A stretch of DNA of 64,000 nt from Chitinophagales bacterium (GTDB taxonomy: Bacteria; Bacteroidota; Bacteroidia; Chitinophagales; UBA8649), in contig JACJYS010000001.1 of the NCBI GenBank assembly GCA_020635995.1, positions 496,001 through 560,000 on the forward strand. The letters are read 5' to 3'. The notes beneath the pieces were generated by a model that worked only from the letters and a program-made list of their open reading frames with translations, did no database searches and was not told the DNA's origin. Numbering within the stretch: position 1 is the stretch's first letter; each line of letters opens with the position of its first letter. Positions 25,570 to 35,514 of this stretch are shown here, one piece after another. The position numbers and the translations under genes are program-made.

Positions 25570-28500
25570 TTACTTAACAATAACTCTTTTAGTTGTATAA
25601 GCACCTTCAGAAGAAATGTTGATGAAGTAAACTCCAGCAGCATTTTTATCTAAGTTAAATTCTACTATTTCTTTAGCATTAACATTAGTTAATTCTTTAG
25701 TAGCAATGGTAGTACCTATTACGTTAGTTATTTCTATTTTAATGTTATCGGCTTTAATATCAGCTATTTCTACATTCACTAATCCTTTAGTTGGGTTAGG
25801 ATAAACAGAAATAGAAGCATCTAATTCATTTCTATCAGCTATACCAGAAATAGTTACTGTTTTACATTCTTGCTGAGCTGTTTTATTAAATGGAGCGTCA
25901 TTAAATCTATTTTTAGCTGTTAAACAAACCGTATAAGTTTGTCCCGCCATATATGTAGGAACACCAGGTGTAGAGTTTGGAGAAGTACTGGTTTGTCCAT
26001 TTCCAAAATCCCACAAATATGAAGTTGGATTTCCTGTAGATGTGTTCGTTACAACAATACTATTAGATGTAGCAAAATATGTGAAATTTGGAGTTGGTTC
26101 AGTACCTACTCTAACTGTTAGGTTTTGGCTAGTACTATTTCCATTTTCATCTGTAGCAGTTACTACGGCAGTATAGTTTCCTGCTGTAGATGTGTTAACA
26201 CTTGCATCATTAACAGTTACGTTTACAGTTTGACCACTACAGTTAGGGTCTGAAGCTGAAACTGAAGGAGCTACAAAGTTAGTGCCCACATAAGTATAGT
26301 TAACACCACCTTCTGTATAAGAATCGGCAGGAGTAACTAAGTCATTGTCATCTTCTACTGTTAATAATGGGGCGGTGTTATCTTCTACATAAACAGTTCT
26401 TGTAAACGTAGATGTATTTGGAATAGGTGCATAGTCCGATGCAGTATAAGTTACAAGGTAACTACCTACAACATTTATATTTACAGCACTTGAATTTATA
26501 GTTACCGGCACAGTATAATCTACTAAGTCAAAAGCGGTAGCACCTTGCTCATCGTAAGAGGTACAAACTTCTACAGAATCTGTAGCACCACCAGTTAACG
26601 TAATAATTGGACCTTCTGTATCGTTAGAAATAATTTCTACATATCTAACTGCACTTGTTGAATTACCAGCATTATCTACTATTGTATATACATACGTAGC
26701 TAAACCTAAACCTGTTGTTAAAGTAGGGTTAACATTGTCAGTTGTAGAAGGAGCAGCAGCAGGGTAGCAACCATTATCGTCATAGTTAATTCCCGGGTCA
26801 ACATAAGTATCACCAATAATAACCTGTAAAGTATCTGGTCCTATAAAAGTATATGTAGGTGGTGTATTATCCGGTGCTACGGTAACATTAATTTGAACAG
26901 TATCACTAACGTTTCCGGCATTATCTACTAAATATAAGTCATATAATCCGGAACCTGTAATAGAGCCTTGTACAAAGTTAACCATGTTTGTGTCTGGACC
27001 TTGAGGCACATCATCAAAAACTAATATTTCTTCATAATCTTCAGCACTTGGATTACATCCTTGAGAAATAGTTAAATTATTAATACCTGGATCAAGTAAT
27101 GCTAAAGTAGGGCAAGTTTCATCTAAAGGAGTAACTATGCTTGATAAAGGTATTTCATCATACATAATATCATTACTTAAATAAGGATGAGAGTAACCTG
27201 TAGGTGGTTGTAAAGCATTGCCTGGCAACGCATCTTGCATCCAAATTACAGGAATTGTGTTGTTATAAAATTTTCTTGGTAAACCAGGAAAAGCACATTC
27301 TAAAGTATCTTGGTTAGAAACATTAAATGGTCCTTCCCAAGTAGCACCACCGTCAGCAGATTTTAATAAATAAACATCTTTAAAGAAATAACCATCAGGA
27401 GATGCATTTAATACTGAACTATCTAAAGGATCAATAATAGCGGTTCTCATTCTTGTATATGCTACTACTAAATTGCCGGCAGCATCATAAGATGCACTTG
27501 GTTGAGAAACTAAAGAAGATCTATATAAACCAAACTGAGTAAATTCAGGATCATTTATAACTGCACTTGTATATAAAGGATTACAGCCGGCATTTGCTTC
27601 TACTGTAAATCTTGAAGCATGTAAAATTACAGGCTCACTCATGCTTTCATTCCAATACATTAACCCTTCAGAAAAAGGATATACTGAACCGTCAGCATTA
27701 GGGTCATCTTTTAAATAATCTAAACGACCGGCCCAAACGTGAACATTATCATTATCGTCAACAATTACACTAAATGATTCATCTAAAATATCTTGTCTTT
27801 CTGCTGATTCTCCAGCTGCACCAGAGTAATTGTTAGCATTAGGATTGCCGTTGATATCTGTACTTCTTACTACGTCATGAGCCGTCCATGTTAAACCAAA
27901 ATCTGTAGATTTTAGCATAAAAGTATTATATCTTCCTACTACAATAGCTACTGTTCCGTTTTGATTGGCATCTATGTCATAAACATCTCCACCTACATTT
28001 ACAAAGTTGCTACCATTTACAAATGGAATAAAAGACTGTGTCCATGTAGTTCCACCATCTGTAGAACGATGCATAAACATACCTCCGTCAACTCCGTTAA
28101 CTAAAGTTCCTGTTTGTGCAGCACTAATTACTAAAATAGAATCGCCTGTTATAGCTACTCTTGGCCATGTGGCATCATCGGAAAATGAACCAGAAACGTT
28201 ATTTGAGTTTAATTCAGTAATATTCCACGCTGCACCAGAACCTAATGCTCTTTGCATAACTTGAATACCACCAAACGAAGCTGTGTTTCCAGCAAAGTGA
28301 GAAACAACAATTTCATTTCCATTGTTTAAAATTCCAACGTTAGGCCAACCTGTTCTATCTAAGTCAGGTCTTTGATTGTTCCAGCCGTTTGTAGGTGCTG
28401 TTGTTGCAAATGTTGGCTCAGACCAAACGCCAGAAGTGTTTTTGTAGTTGTAGCCTGTTCCACGGTCATCTGCCGCTTCTGAATATGTGTAACTTCTTGT

Positions 28501-28659
28501 GTAAGTTATTACAACTTCTCCGGCAGCATTTGTAACTACCCTTCTGCAGTTTGAATTGTTAGTTTGAAGGTCATAAGTTGTCATACCCACTTTTGTTTGA
28601 GCAAACAAAGCTATAACCGCTAAACTAAACAAGTTTAATAGTAATGTTTTCTTCATCAT
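25570..28659 (-). CDS. Secreted Asp-box (sialidase-like) protein with PKD domain and type A T9SS tail
   Basis: About 1029 residues from the start at 28659; an upstream ATG at 28725 would add 22 residues before the signal peptide MKKTLLLNLFSLAVIALFAQ and is less likely. The N-terminal half holds Asp-box motifs (STDGGTTW, STDFGLTW, SADGGATW), the mark of sialidase-type beta-propellers. The middle has about four Ig/HYR-like domains with DNTxP linkers; near the end lies a PKD domain (YLWDFGNGQTS). The last 80 residues are a Por secretion tail (SVYPNPTKGLVNVE, ending KRVIVK), so it leaves by T9SS. No catalytic sialidase residues are identified, so call it binding or structural. A strong terminator follows. 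Confidence 0.9.
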   Translation of the reverse strand: MMKKTLLLNLFSLAVIALFAQTKVGMTTYDLQTNNSNCRRVVTNAAGEVVITYTRSYTYSEAADDRGTGYNYKNTSGVWSEPTFATTAPTNGWNNQRPDLDRTGWPNVGILNNGNEIVVSHFAGNTASFGGIQVMQRALGSGAAWNITELNSNNVSGSFSDDATWPRVAITGDSILVISAAQTGTLVNGVDGGMFMHRSTDGGTTWTQSFIPFVNGSNFVNVGGDVYDIDANQNGTVAIVVGRYNTFMLKSTDFGLTWTAHDVVRSTDINGNPNANNYSGAAGESAERQDILDESFSVIVDDNDNVHVWAGRLDYLKDDPNADGSVYPFSEGLMYWNESMSEPVILHASRFTVEANAGCNPLYTSAVINDPEFTQFGLYRSSLVSQPSASYDAAGNLVVAYTRMRTAIIDPLDSSVLNASPDGYFFKDVYLLKSADGGATWEGPFNVSNQDTLECAFPGLPRKFYNNTIPVIWMQDALPGNALQPPTGYSHPYLSNDIMYDEIPLSSIVTPLDETCPTLALLDPGINNLTISQGCNPSAEDYEEILVFDDVPQGPDTNMVNFVQGSITGSGLYDLYLVDNAGNVSDTVQINVTVAPDNTPPTYTFIGPDTLQVIIGDTYVDPGINYDDNGCYPAAAPSTTDNVNPTLTTGLGLATYVYTIVDNAGNSTSAVRYVEIISNDTEGPIITLTGGATDSVEVCTSYDEQGATAFDLVDYTVPVTINSSAVNINVVGSYLVTYTASDYAPIPNTSTFTRTVYVEDNTAPLLTVEDDNDLVTPADSYTEGGVNYTYVGTNFVAPSVSASDPNCSGQTVNVTVNDASVNTSTAGNYTAVVTATDENGNSTSQNLTVRVGTEPTPNFTYFATSNSIVVTNTSTGNPTSYLWDFGNGQTSTSPNSTPGVPTYMAGQTYTVCLTAKNRFNDAPFNKTAQQECKTVTISGIADRNELDASISVYPNPTKGLVNVEIADIKADNIKIEITNVIGTTIATKELTNVNAKEIVEFNLDKNAAGVYFINISSEGAYTTKRVIVK

Positions 28660-28788
28660 ATTTTGTTTAATTATTAATAATGTTAATTCAGCCTCTAAAG
28701 TTACTAAAAAAACAAAGACTTGCAATTTTTTTTACAACATTAATGTGTTAAAATGTAATAAGAAGTTAAAATTGACGGAAAAATGACT

Positions 28789-30666
28789 TTATTTTTTCTT
28801 TTTTTGTTGTTCTTGTATCTGTTGTTGCTGTTTATATATTTCTTCCATTTTAGCAGCAAAACCTGATTTTTTCTTAGGCTTTTTCTTGTTTTCTTGTATT
28901 TGTGCGTGCAATTTATCTTCGTCAATAAAAAATTTATTGATAACAATTTGTTGCCCAAATGTTATCATGTTTGATAAGAAGTAATAGTACGTTAAAGCTG
29001 CCGGAAAATTGTTAAATAAAAACAACAAGAAAAATGGGAATATATATGGCATATATTTCATCATTTCCATGCCGGGCTGTGCCGGCTGCGATTGCATTTG
29101 AGGATTAAACCTTGCCATTAAAAGCGAAGATGCTGTCATTAGCAAAGTAAATATACTTAAATGATGCCCCAACAAAGGAATGCTTTTAGCCCATGTTAAA
29201 AATGGCACGGTATCAAATGTAGATAAATCTTGTGCCCACAAGAAACTTTCTTGTCTTAACTCTATAGAAGAAGGGAAAAAGTAAAACATTGCCAGTAAAA
29301 ACGGCATTTGTAATAACATAGGCAGGCAACCGCCAAACATACTTACTCCCGCCTTGCTGTACAGCTCCATTTGTGCTCTTGAATAGCCCGCAGAATCGTC
29401 CTTGTATTTTTCTTTTAGCTCTTCCAGCTCTGGTTTTAAAAGCTTGGTTTTAGCCATTGAAACATAAGATTTTAATGTTAAAGGCATTAATAAAAGCTTT
29501 ATTATTAAAGTCATTATTAAAATAATGATACCATAGTTGGGTATAAATTTTTCTAAGAAATTAAATAGCGGAATAATTAACCATGCGTTTATCCATTTAA
29601 CCCATCTAAATAAAAAGAAATCGGCACTTAAATCTACTATGTTTTGCATGCCGTTTTTCATTTTCTTTAATAAACGGTAGTCATTTGGTCCATAATATAA
29701 TTGTAGTGCATATTCTGAACTTGAGTTTTCAACGGTTACAGGCATGTTTATTTTGCCATCAAAATGGGCTACCACAGTAGTGTCATTATTATCTATGTTA
29801 GAAGCTACATCTATATTGTTAAATAATGATGCATTGTTTAAAAGTGTAACGTTAAAAAAACGTTGTCTAAAACTCAACCATTTAGATTTACTTTCTACTT
29901 TTTCATCTTTAGAACGTCCTATGGCTAAATGGCTAACTTTATCATCTTCGGTTTTCCAAAAAGCAGTAGATTTTTGCTTTTCACTTTTAATATCTTGCTC
30001 GTGTATTTGGGTGCTTAATTGCCAGTTTAAAGCTATATTTTGTGTGTTAGAACTTAGCTCGCTATTTAAGTTTTTAAAATTGACATTATAATCTACTAAA
30101 TAAGATTCAGGAGCAAGTGTATAGTTTATTTCTATTGATTTTCCATTGCCTAAAGGTGTTGAAAATACTACTGAATTTCCATTTTGTTTAGCGGTAAAAT
30201 ATAAATCTTTAGTTTGTATTTTATTGCCCGTTTTTGTATCAAAAGCATAGTTTATTTCTTGCGAATTTTCTACAAGCATTAAAGGGTTTTGGCTAAAATC
30301 TTTAAACTTTTTTAATTCTACTTCTTTTACTTGAGCTCCTTTAGAACTTAATACTACTTTTAGTAGCTCATTTTCTATGCTAAAAGTTTCTTCGTTTCCG
30401 GTAGAGTATTGAGCAAAATCGCCAAACTGATTGCTTAGTTTTTGATTTTCTAAAAAGGCTTTTGTAGAATCTGATATAGTATCTGAATATTGTACGGTTT
30501 CTTCAAGAGTAGTATCTACAGCGGTAGAATCTGTTTGTTCAGTATTAGTTGTGGTAGTATCATTGGTTTGTTTTTCCGGAGCACATGTTCTTAACATTAT
30601 GATGTACACCAAAATACTAATCAAAATAATACCTATGTATTGTCCTTTCCCTTCGTTCATTGACAA
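28789..30666 (-). CDS. yidC: Membrane protein insertase YidC
   Basis: A 625-residue protein: N-terminal TM helix (about 9-26), a large periplasmic P1 domain (about 60-345), and the conserved Oxa1 core of five helices (from NYGIIILIMTLIIKLLLMPL to the helix AALTYYYFLSNMITFGQQ), with the positively charged tail ending KKKK. It inserts inner-membrane proteins with or without SecYEG. The window gene has no rnpA/rpmH neighbours, so it is not at the usual origin-proximal context. Confidence 0.95.
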   Translation of the reverse strand: MSMNEGKGQYIGIILISILVYIIMLRTCAPEKQTNDTTTTNTEQTDSTAVDTTLEETVQYSDTISDSTKAFLENQKLSNQFGDFAQYSTGNEETFSIENELLKVVLSSKGAQVKEVELKKFKDFSQNPLMLVENSQEINYAFDTKTGNKIQTKDLYFTAKQNGNSVVFSTPLGNGKSIEINYTLAPESYLVDYNVNFKNLNSELSSNTQNIALNWQLSTQIHEQDIKSEKQKSTAFWKTEDDKVSHLAIGRSKDEKVESKSKWLSFRQRFFNVTLLNNASLFNNIDVASNIDNNDTTVVAHFDGKINMPVTVENSSSEYALQLYYGPNDYRLLKKMKNGMQNIVDLSADFFLFRWVKWINAWLIIPLFNFLEKFIPNYGIIILIMTLIIKLLLMPLTLKSYVSMAKTKLLKPELEELKEKYKDDSAGYSRAQMELYSKAGVSMFGGCLPMLLQMPFLLAMFYFFPSSIELRQESFLWAQDLSTFDTVPFLTWAKSIPLLGHHLSIFTLLMTASSLLMARFNPQMQSQPAQPGMEMMKYMPYIFPFFLLFLFNNFPAALTYYYFLSNMITFGQQIVINKFFIDEDKLHAQIQENKKKPKKKSGFAAKMEEIYKQQQQIQEQQKKKK

Positions 30667-30783
30667 ATTTTATATAAAGAGTTATTTTCTAATATCAGGA
30701 GCAAGTATATCAAATTATTTATAGCAAAAGATATACACCCCTTGTTTTAAGCAGGCAAAGGTAAGGTTTTTATTATAATGAAA

Positions 30784-32130
30784 TTAAAAAATACCTACAT
30801 AGTTGCTGGGAGAAATGGCTTTTAACTCTTTTTTTAAATTATCGTTAATTTTTAAAGCATCTATAAAAGCATGAATTTCTTGTTTTCCTACTTTTTGGTT
30901 TGTTCTTGTTAAATCTCTCAGCTGCTCATAAGGATTAGGTATGCCTTCTCTTCTAAGTACAGTTTGTATAGCTTCGGCTACTACCAGCCAGTTTTGTTCT
31001 AAATCATCGGCTATTTTAGCTTTGTTTATCAGTAATTTATCTAAACCTTTAAGTATGGCTTGCAGGGCTATTTGAGTATGAGCTATAGGTACGCCTATAT
31101 TTCTAAGCACAGTAGAATCGGTTAAATCTCTTTGCAAACGAGATATAGGAAGCTTGCTTGATAAATGCTGGTATAAAGCATTGGCAATACCTAAATTTCC
31201 TTCTGCATTTTCAAAATCTATAGGATTTACTTTATGAGGCATGGCAGATGAGCCTACTTCTCCTTTTTTAATTTTTTGTTTAAAATAATCCATAGAAATA
31301 TACGTCCATATATCTCTACAAAAATCTATTAGTATGGTATTTATTCTTTTAGAAGCGTCAAAATAAGCCGCCAAAAAATCGTAATGTTCTATTTGAGTAG
31401 TGTATTGGTAGCGGTATAAACCTAAGCGTTCCTCTACAAAATTATTGGCAAAATCTGTCCAGTTTTTATTGGGATAAGCTACGTGGTGGGCATTAAAATT
31501 TCCTGTAGCTCCACCAAATTTAGCCGCTATGGGCAGTTCAGAAATAATGTCAATTTGATTAACCAATCTCTCTACAAAAACCATAATTTCTTTTCCCAAT
31601 TTTGTAGGGCTTGCCGGTTGCCCGTGTGTGCGTGCCAGCATGGGAATATCCATCCATTCGTTTGCTATTTCTTGCAAAGTATCTGTAAGTTCTTTTAGTT
31701 TGGGCAACATAACTTTTTCATCGGCATTTCTTAGCATTAAAGGGAAAGCAGTATTATTTATGTCTTGAGAAGTTAAGCCAAAATGAATAAATTCTTTAAA
31801 ATCGGACAAACCAAGTGCATCAAATTTTTCTTTTATAAAATACTCCACGGCTTTAACATCATGATTAGTTATTTTTTCTGTGGCTTTAATTTTTTCGGCA
31901 TCTTGCAAACCAAAATTTTCGTAAATACTTTTAACCGCTTTTGCTTTAGCTTTTGGAAAATTTTTAAGCTGTGGAATATTAAAATCTATAAGTGCTAAAA
32001 AGTACTCTATTTCTACTACTACACGATATTTTATTAGTGCAAATTCAGAAAAATAATCGGCAAGTTGGTTAGTTTTATTTTGGTATCTGCCATCTATAGG
32101 AGATATGGCTGTGAGAGCTGAAAATTCCAT
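30784..32130 (-). CDS. purB: Adenylosuccinate lyase
   Basis: A 448-residue fumarase/aspartase superfamily enzyme acting twice in purine synthesis (SAICAR to AICAR and adenylosuccinate to AMP). The signature GSSAMPHKVNPIDFENAEG is clear, with catalytic Ser in the flexible loop, and the His sites lie in TSQDINNTA and ARTHGQPA. Length and motifs fit the E. coli-like PurB form. It is a single gene, divergent from topA. Confidence 0.95.
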   Translation of the reverse strand: MEFSALTAISPIDGRYQNKTNQLADYFSEFALIKYRVVVEIEYFLALIDFNIPQLKNFPKAKAKAVKSIYENFGLQDAEKIKATEKITNHDVKAVEYFIKEKFDALGLSDFKEFIHFGLTSQDINNTAFPLMLRNADEKVMLPKLKELTDTLQEIANEWMDIPMLARTHGQPASPTKLGKEIMVFVERLVNQIDIISELPIAAKFGGATGNFNAHHVAYPNKNWTDFANNFVEERLGLYRYQYTTQIEHYDFLAAYFDASKRINTILIDFCRDIWTYISMDYFKQKIKKGEVGSSAMPHKVNPIDFENAEGNLGIANALYQHLSSKLPISRLQRDLTDSTVLRNIGVPIAHTQIALQAILKGLDKLLINKAKIADDLEQNWLVVAEAIQTVLRREGIPNPYEQLRDLTRTNQKVGKQEIHAFIDALKINDNLKKELKAISPSNYVGIF

Positions 32131-32151
32131 TGAGTATTTTAAATTTTAGCA

Positions 32152-32159
32152 CAAAAATA
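32152..32159 (-). promoter_or_regulatory. Probable -7 box of purB
   Basis: TATTTTTG on the minus strand, 21 bp before the purB start. No matching -33 box is seen. Confidence 0.35.
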
Positions 32160-32236
32160 GTGTTTTAAAGAACTAAAACTGGTGTAAAATTTGTTAGAAA
32201 TTAAATAATTATCATAATAATTTTAAAAAGTAAAAT

Positions 32237-32244
32237 TACATTTG
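32237..32244 (+). promoter_or_regulatory. Probable -7 box of topA
   Basis: TACATTTG fits TAnnTTTG, 33 bp before the ATG at 32278. No TTTG is found at the right distance upstream. Confidence 0.35.
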
Positions 32245-32277
32245 TTGAAAATTTTGCAATAATAAACCATCAAAAGC

Positions 32278-34608
32278 ATGTCTAAAAAGCTCGTAATAGT
32301 AGAGTCTCCTTCAAAAGCTAAAACCATTCAAAAATATTTGGGTAATGATTATATAATTGAATCTTCTTACGGTCATGTAAGAGATTTGCCTAAAAAAGAT
32401 ATATCTATAGATATAGAAAACAACTTTAAACCAAAATATGTTGTAAGCAACGATAAAAAAGAAGTTGTAAAAAAATTAAAGAAATTAGCCAAAGAAGTAG
32501 ATGAAGTGCTGTTAGCTACGGATGAAGACCGTGAGGGAGAAGCTATTTCGTGGCATTTGTGCGAAATTTTAGGATTAAACCCTGAAGATGCAAAGAGAAT
32601 TACATACACCGAAGTAACAAAAGATGCTATTGTTAGAGCTATTCAAAATCCCAGAAAATTAAATATGGGATTGGTAAATGCTCAGCAGGCAAGAAGAGTT
32701 TTAGACAGAATAGTAGGTTACGAACTTTCGCCTGTTTTATGGAAAAAAGTAAAGCCGTCATTATCGGCAGGTAGAGTGCAGTCTGTAGCTGTGCGTATAA
32801 TAGTAGAGAGAGAAAGAGAAATTACCAATTTTACTACAGAAAATTATTTTAATGTATCTGCTCAATTTGTTGTGTTAGATAAAAAAGGCAATAAATCAAT
32901 ATTATATGCAAAATTGCCTGAAAAACTGCAAACTGAAAAAGAGGTAGAAGACTTTTTAGAAGCTTGCAAAAAAGGAAAATTTAGTATAGCAGATATTGAG
33001 AAAAAACCTTCGTTTAGAAATCCTTCAGCTCCGTTTATAACTTCTACTTTGCAGCAAGAAGCAAGTAGAAAATTGAGCTTTTCGGTAAGTAAAACCATGT
33101 CGGTAGCACAGCAACTGTATGAAGAAGGGCATATAACTTATATGAGAACAGATTCTGTAACACTGTCTCAAACCGCCATAAGCCAAGCAGCAGCTATAAT
33201 AGAAAGTAATTATGGCAAAGAGTATGTAAATACCCGACAGTTTACCACTAAAAATAAAGATGCACAAGAAGCTCACGAAGCTATACGACCTACAAATTTT
33301 GCAAGTGATAAAGCCGGAACAACAAGCGACCAAAAACGCCTTTACGATTTAATATGGAAAAGAGCTATTGCTTCGCAAATGGCAAAAGCTAAATTAGAAA
33401 GAACCATTGTTTCTGTTAAAGCCGATACTACTTCTAAAATTTTTGAAGCAAAGGGAGAAGTACTTTTATTTGACGGATTTTTAAAAGTATATTTAGAAGG
33501 AAAAGATGATGGCGATGAAGAGGAAGAAATGGACGGCATATTGCCTCCAATAAGTGTAGGGCAGGAGCTTGGTTTAAAACAAATACAAGGTGTAGAGCGT
33601 TTTACCCGACCAGGAGCAAGATATACCGAAGCCAGTTTAGTAAAAAAATTAGAAGAATTAGGTATAGGACGACCTTCAACTTACGCTCCTACTATTTCTA
33701 CTATTCAAAAAAGAAATTATATAGAAAAAACAAGCAGAGAAGGAGAGGAAAGAAAATATAGAGTGCTTACGCTTGAAAATGATAAAATTTCTGCTAAAAC
33801 TGAAACAGAAATAACAGGAGCAGAAAACAATAAACTTTTTCCTACCGATATAGGAATGGTAGTTAATGACTTTTTAATAGAACATTTTAAAGACATTATG
33901 GACTACGATTTCACGGCACAAATGGAGCAATCTTTTGATAATATAGAAGAAGGAAAAACCAAATGGAGTGCTATGGTTTCTAAATTTTATAAGCCATTTC
34001 ACGATAATGTAGAAAAAACCTTAGAAGAAGCCGATAGAGCTTCGGGAGAAAGAATATTAGGCACTCATCCTCAAAATGGAAGAACCGTGTTAGTGCGTGT
34101 AGGTCGCTATGGACCAATGGCACAAATAGGCACACCGGAAGATGAAGAAAAACCTGAATTTGCAAAACTTTTGCCTACTCAAAGTATAGAAACCATTACT
34201 TTAGAAGAAGCATTGGAGTTGTTTAAATTGCCAAGAGATTTAGGCGAGTTTGAAGGAAAAGTAATAAAAGCTTCAATTGGCAGATTTGGACCGTATGTTT
34301 TGCATAACAAAGTGTTTGTTTCTATACCAAAGGCAAGTGGGTTAGACCCAAATACTATAAATGTGCAAGAAGCCGTAGAACTGATAAAAGCAAAACGTGA
34401 AGCAGATGCCAATAAATTTATAATGGCATTTGAAGAAGAAGATATTCAGGTGCTAAATGGAAGATGGGGACCTTATATTAAAAAAGGAAAACAAAATTTT
34501 AAAATTCCTAAAGGTGTAGAAGCAGAAAAATTGACTTTAGAAAAAGTAAATGAAATAATAGCTAATCAACCGCAAAAGAAAAGAGGCGGAAGAGCAAGGA
34601 AGAAGTAG
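32278..34608 (+). CDS. topA: DNA topoisomerase I
   Basis: A 776-residue type IA topoisomerase that relaxes negative supercoils. The TOPRIM domain is at the N-terminus (LVIVESPSKAKTIQKYLG and DEDREGEAISWH), the catalytic Tyr is in ITYMRTDSVTLS near residue 291, and GRPSTYAPTISTI marks the gate domain. The C-terminus has repeated TopA_Crpt-like domains (GRYGPMAQIG, GRFGPYVLHN, GRWGPYIKKG) in place of the E. coli zinc fingers and ends in a basic RGGRARKK tail. Confidence 0.96.
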   Translation: MSKKLVIVESPSKAKTIQKYLGNDYIIESSYGHVRDLPKKDISIDIENNFKPKYVVSNDKKEVVKKLKKLAKEVDEVLLATDEDREGEAISWHLCEILGLNPEDAKRITYTEVTKDAIVRAIQNPRKLNMGLVNAQQARRVLDRIVGYELSPVLWKKVKPSLSAGRVQSVAVRIIVEREREITNFTTENYFNVSAQFVVLDKKGNKSILYAKLPEKLQTEKEVEDFLEACKKGKFSIADIEKKPSFRNPSAPFITSTLQQEASRKLSFSVSKTMSVAQQLYEEGHITYMRTDSVTLSQTAISQAAAIIESNYGKEYVNTRQFTTKNKDAQEAHEAIRPTNFASDKAGTTSDQKRLYDLIWKRAIASQMAKAKLERTIVSVKADTTSKIFEAKGEVLLFDGFLKVYLEGKDDGDEEEEMDGILPPISVGQELGLKQIQGVERFTRPGARYTEASLVKKLEELGIGRPSTYAPTISTIQKRNYIEKTSREGEERKYRVLTLENDKISAKTETEITGAENNKLFPTDIGMVVNDFLIEHFKDIMDYDFTAQMEQSFDNIEEGKTKWSAMVSKFYKPFHDNVEKTLEEADRASGERILGTHPQNGRTVLVRVGRYGPMAQIGTPEDEEKPEFAKLLPTQSIETITLEEALELFKLPRDLGEFEGKVIKASIGRFGPYVLHNKVFVSIPKASGLDPNTINVQEAVELIKAKREADANKFIMAFEEEDIQVLNGRWGPYIKKGKQNFKIPKGVEAEKLTLEKVNEIIANQPQKKRGGRARKK

Positions 34609-34643
34609 GGAGTATAGAGTACTTACTATTGAATAAAGAAACA

Positions 34644-35513
34644 ATGAATAACCATTCAGAAATACAAGCTTTAATAAGTCTTTTAGATGACGAGGACGAA
34701 GAAATAATAGAAAATGTTTCTAATAAGCTTATTTCTTATGGCAAACCTATATTGGCTACATTAGAAGAAGCGTGGGGCTGCCAAGATTATTCTGCTTTGC
34801 ACTTTGAAAAAATAGAGAAAATAATAGCTAAAATACACTTTGATGATATTTATCAGCAGTTAAATATTTGGCTTAAAGATGATTTTGCTACTTTAATTGA
34901 CGGAGCGTTAATTATAGCTCAACTTTTTTATCACGATTTAGATAAAGACAAGTTTAATGAAGAATTAGCCAAACAAAAACAAAAAATTTGGTTAGAACTC
35001 AATAACAACTATACGGCTTTAGAAAACATAAATATATTTAATCAAGTATTTTATAATGTATTAGGATATAAAGGTGTAAAAACTAAAGAATTTCAGTACA
35101 ATCATTTTTGTGTAAACAATGTTTTAGATACCAGACAAGGTGCTCCTATAGCTTTAGGAATTTTATATATTTCATTAGCTCAGCAGTTAGATTTGCCCGT
35201 TTATGGGGTTAATTTATATAAGCACTTTGTATTAGCTTATCAAAAGAATTTTGTTTACGATTTCACTCAAGAAAATTCAAGTGAAACAATTTTTTACATG
35301 AATCCTTCTAATAAGGGCGTGTCTTTTTTTAAGAAAGAGATATTAAGTTATTTAGCATCTTCAAAAGTAGAACCTAAAACCGTGTATTTTGAACCGGCAT
35401 CTCCGTTTGCTATAATTAAAGAGTTGTTGCGATATTTATATTACACTCATGTAGCTCAAAATGATGAAAGCAAAGTGCATCAAATAAAATTGTTGGTGCA
35501 GCTTTTTGATTAG
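34644..35513 (+). CDS. SirB1-like transglutaminase-fold protein
   Basis: A 289-residue protein from ATG 34644; a TTG at 34629 would add five residues but the ATG is the simpler start. Residues about 160-205 form the Transglut_core2 signature: NVLDTRQGAPIALGILYISL, then GVNLYKHFVLAY, where the His of the triad is kept while the usual Cys is absent at the helix start, as in most SirB1-type members. A catalytic role is therefore doubtful. The N-terminal third is acidic and helical (DDEDEE). It lies 35 bp after topA. Confidence 0.8.
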   Translation: MNNHSEIQALISLLDDEDEEIIENVSNKLISYGKPILATLEEAWGCQDYSALHFEKIEKIIAKIHFDDIYQQLNIWLKDDFATLIDGALIIAQLFYHDLDKDKFNEELAKQKQKIWLELNNNYTALENINIFNQVFYNVLGYKGVKTKEFQYNHFCVNNVLDTRQGAPIALGILYISLAQQLDLPVYGVNLYKHFVLAYQKNFVYDFTQENSSETIFYMNPSNKGVSFFKKEILSYLASSKVEPKTVYFEPASPFAIIKELLRYLYYTHVAQNDESKVHQIKLLVQLFD

Positions 35514-35514
35514 A

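Noticed and set aside
28660..28725. Upstream start at 28725 for the Asp-box protein
   Set aside because: It would put 22 odd residues before a complete signal peptide that begins at 28659.
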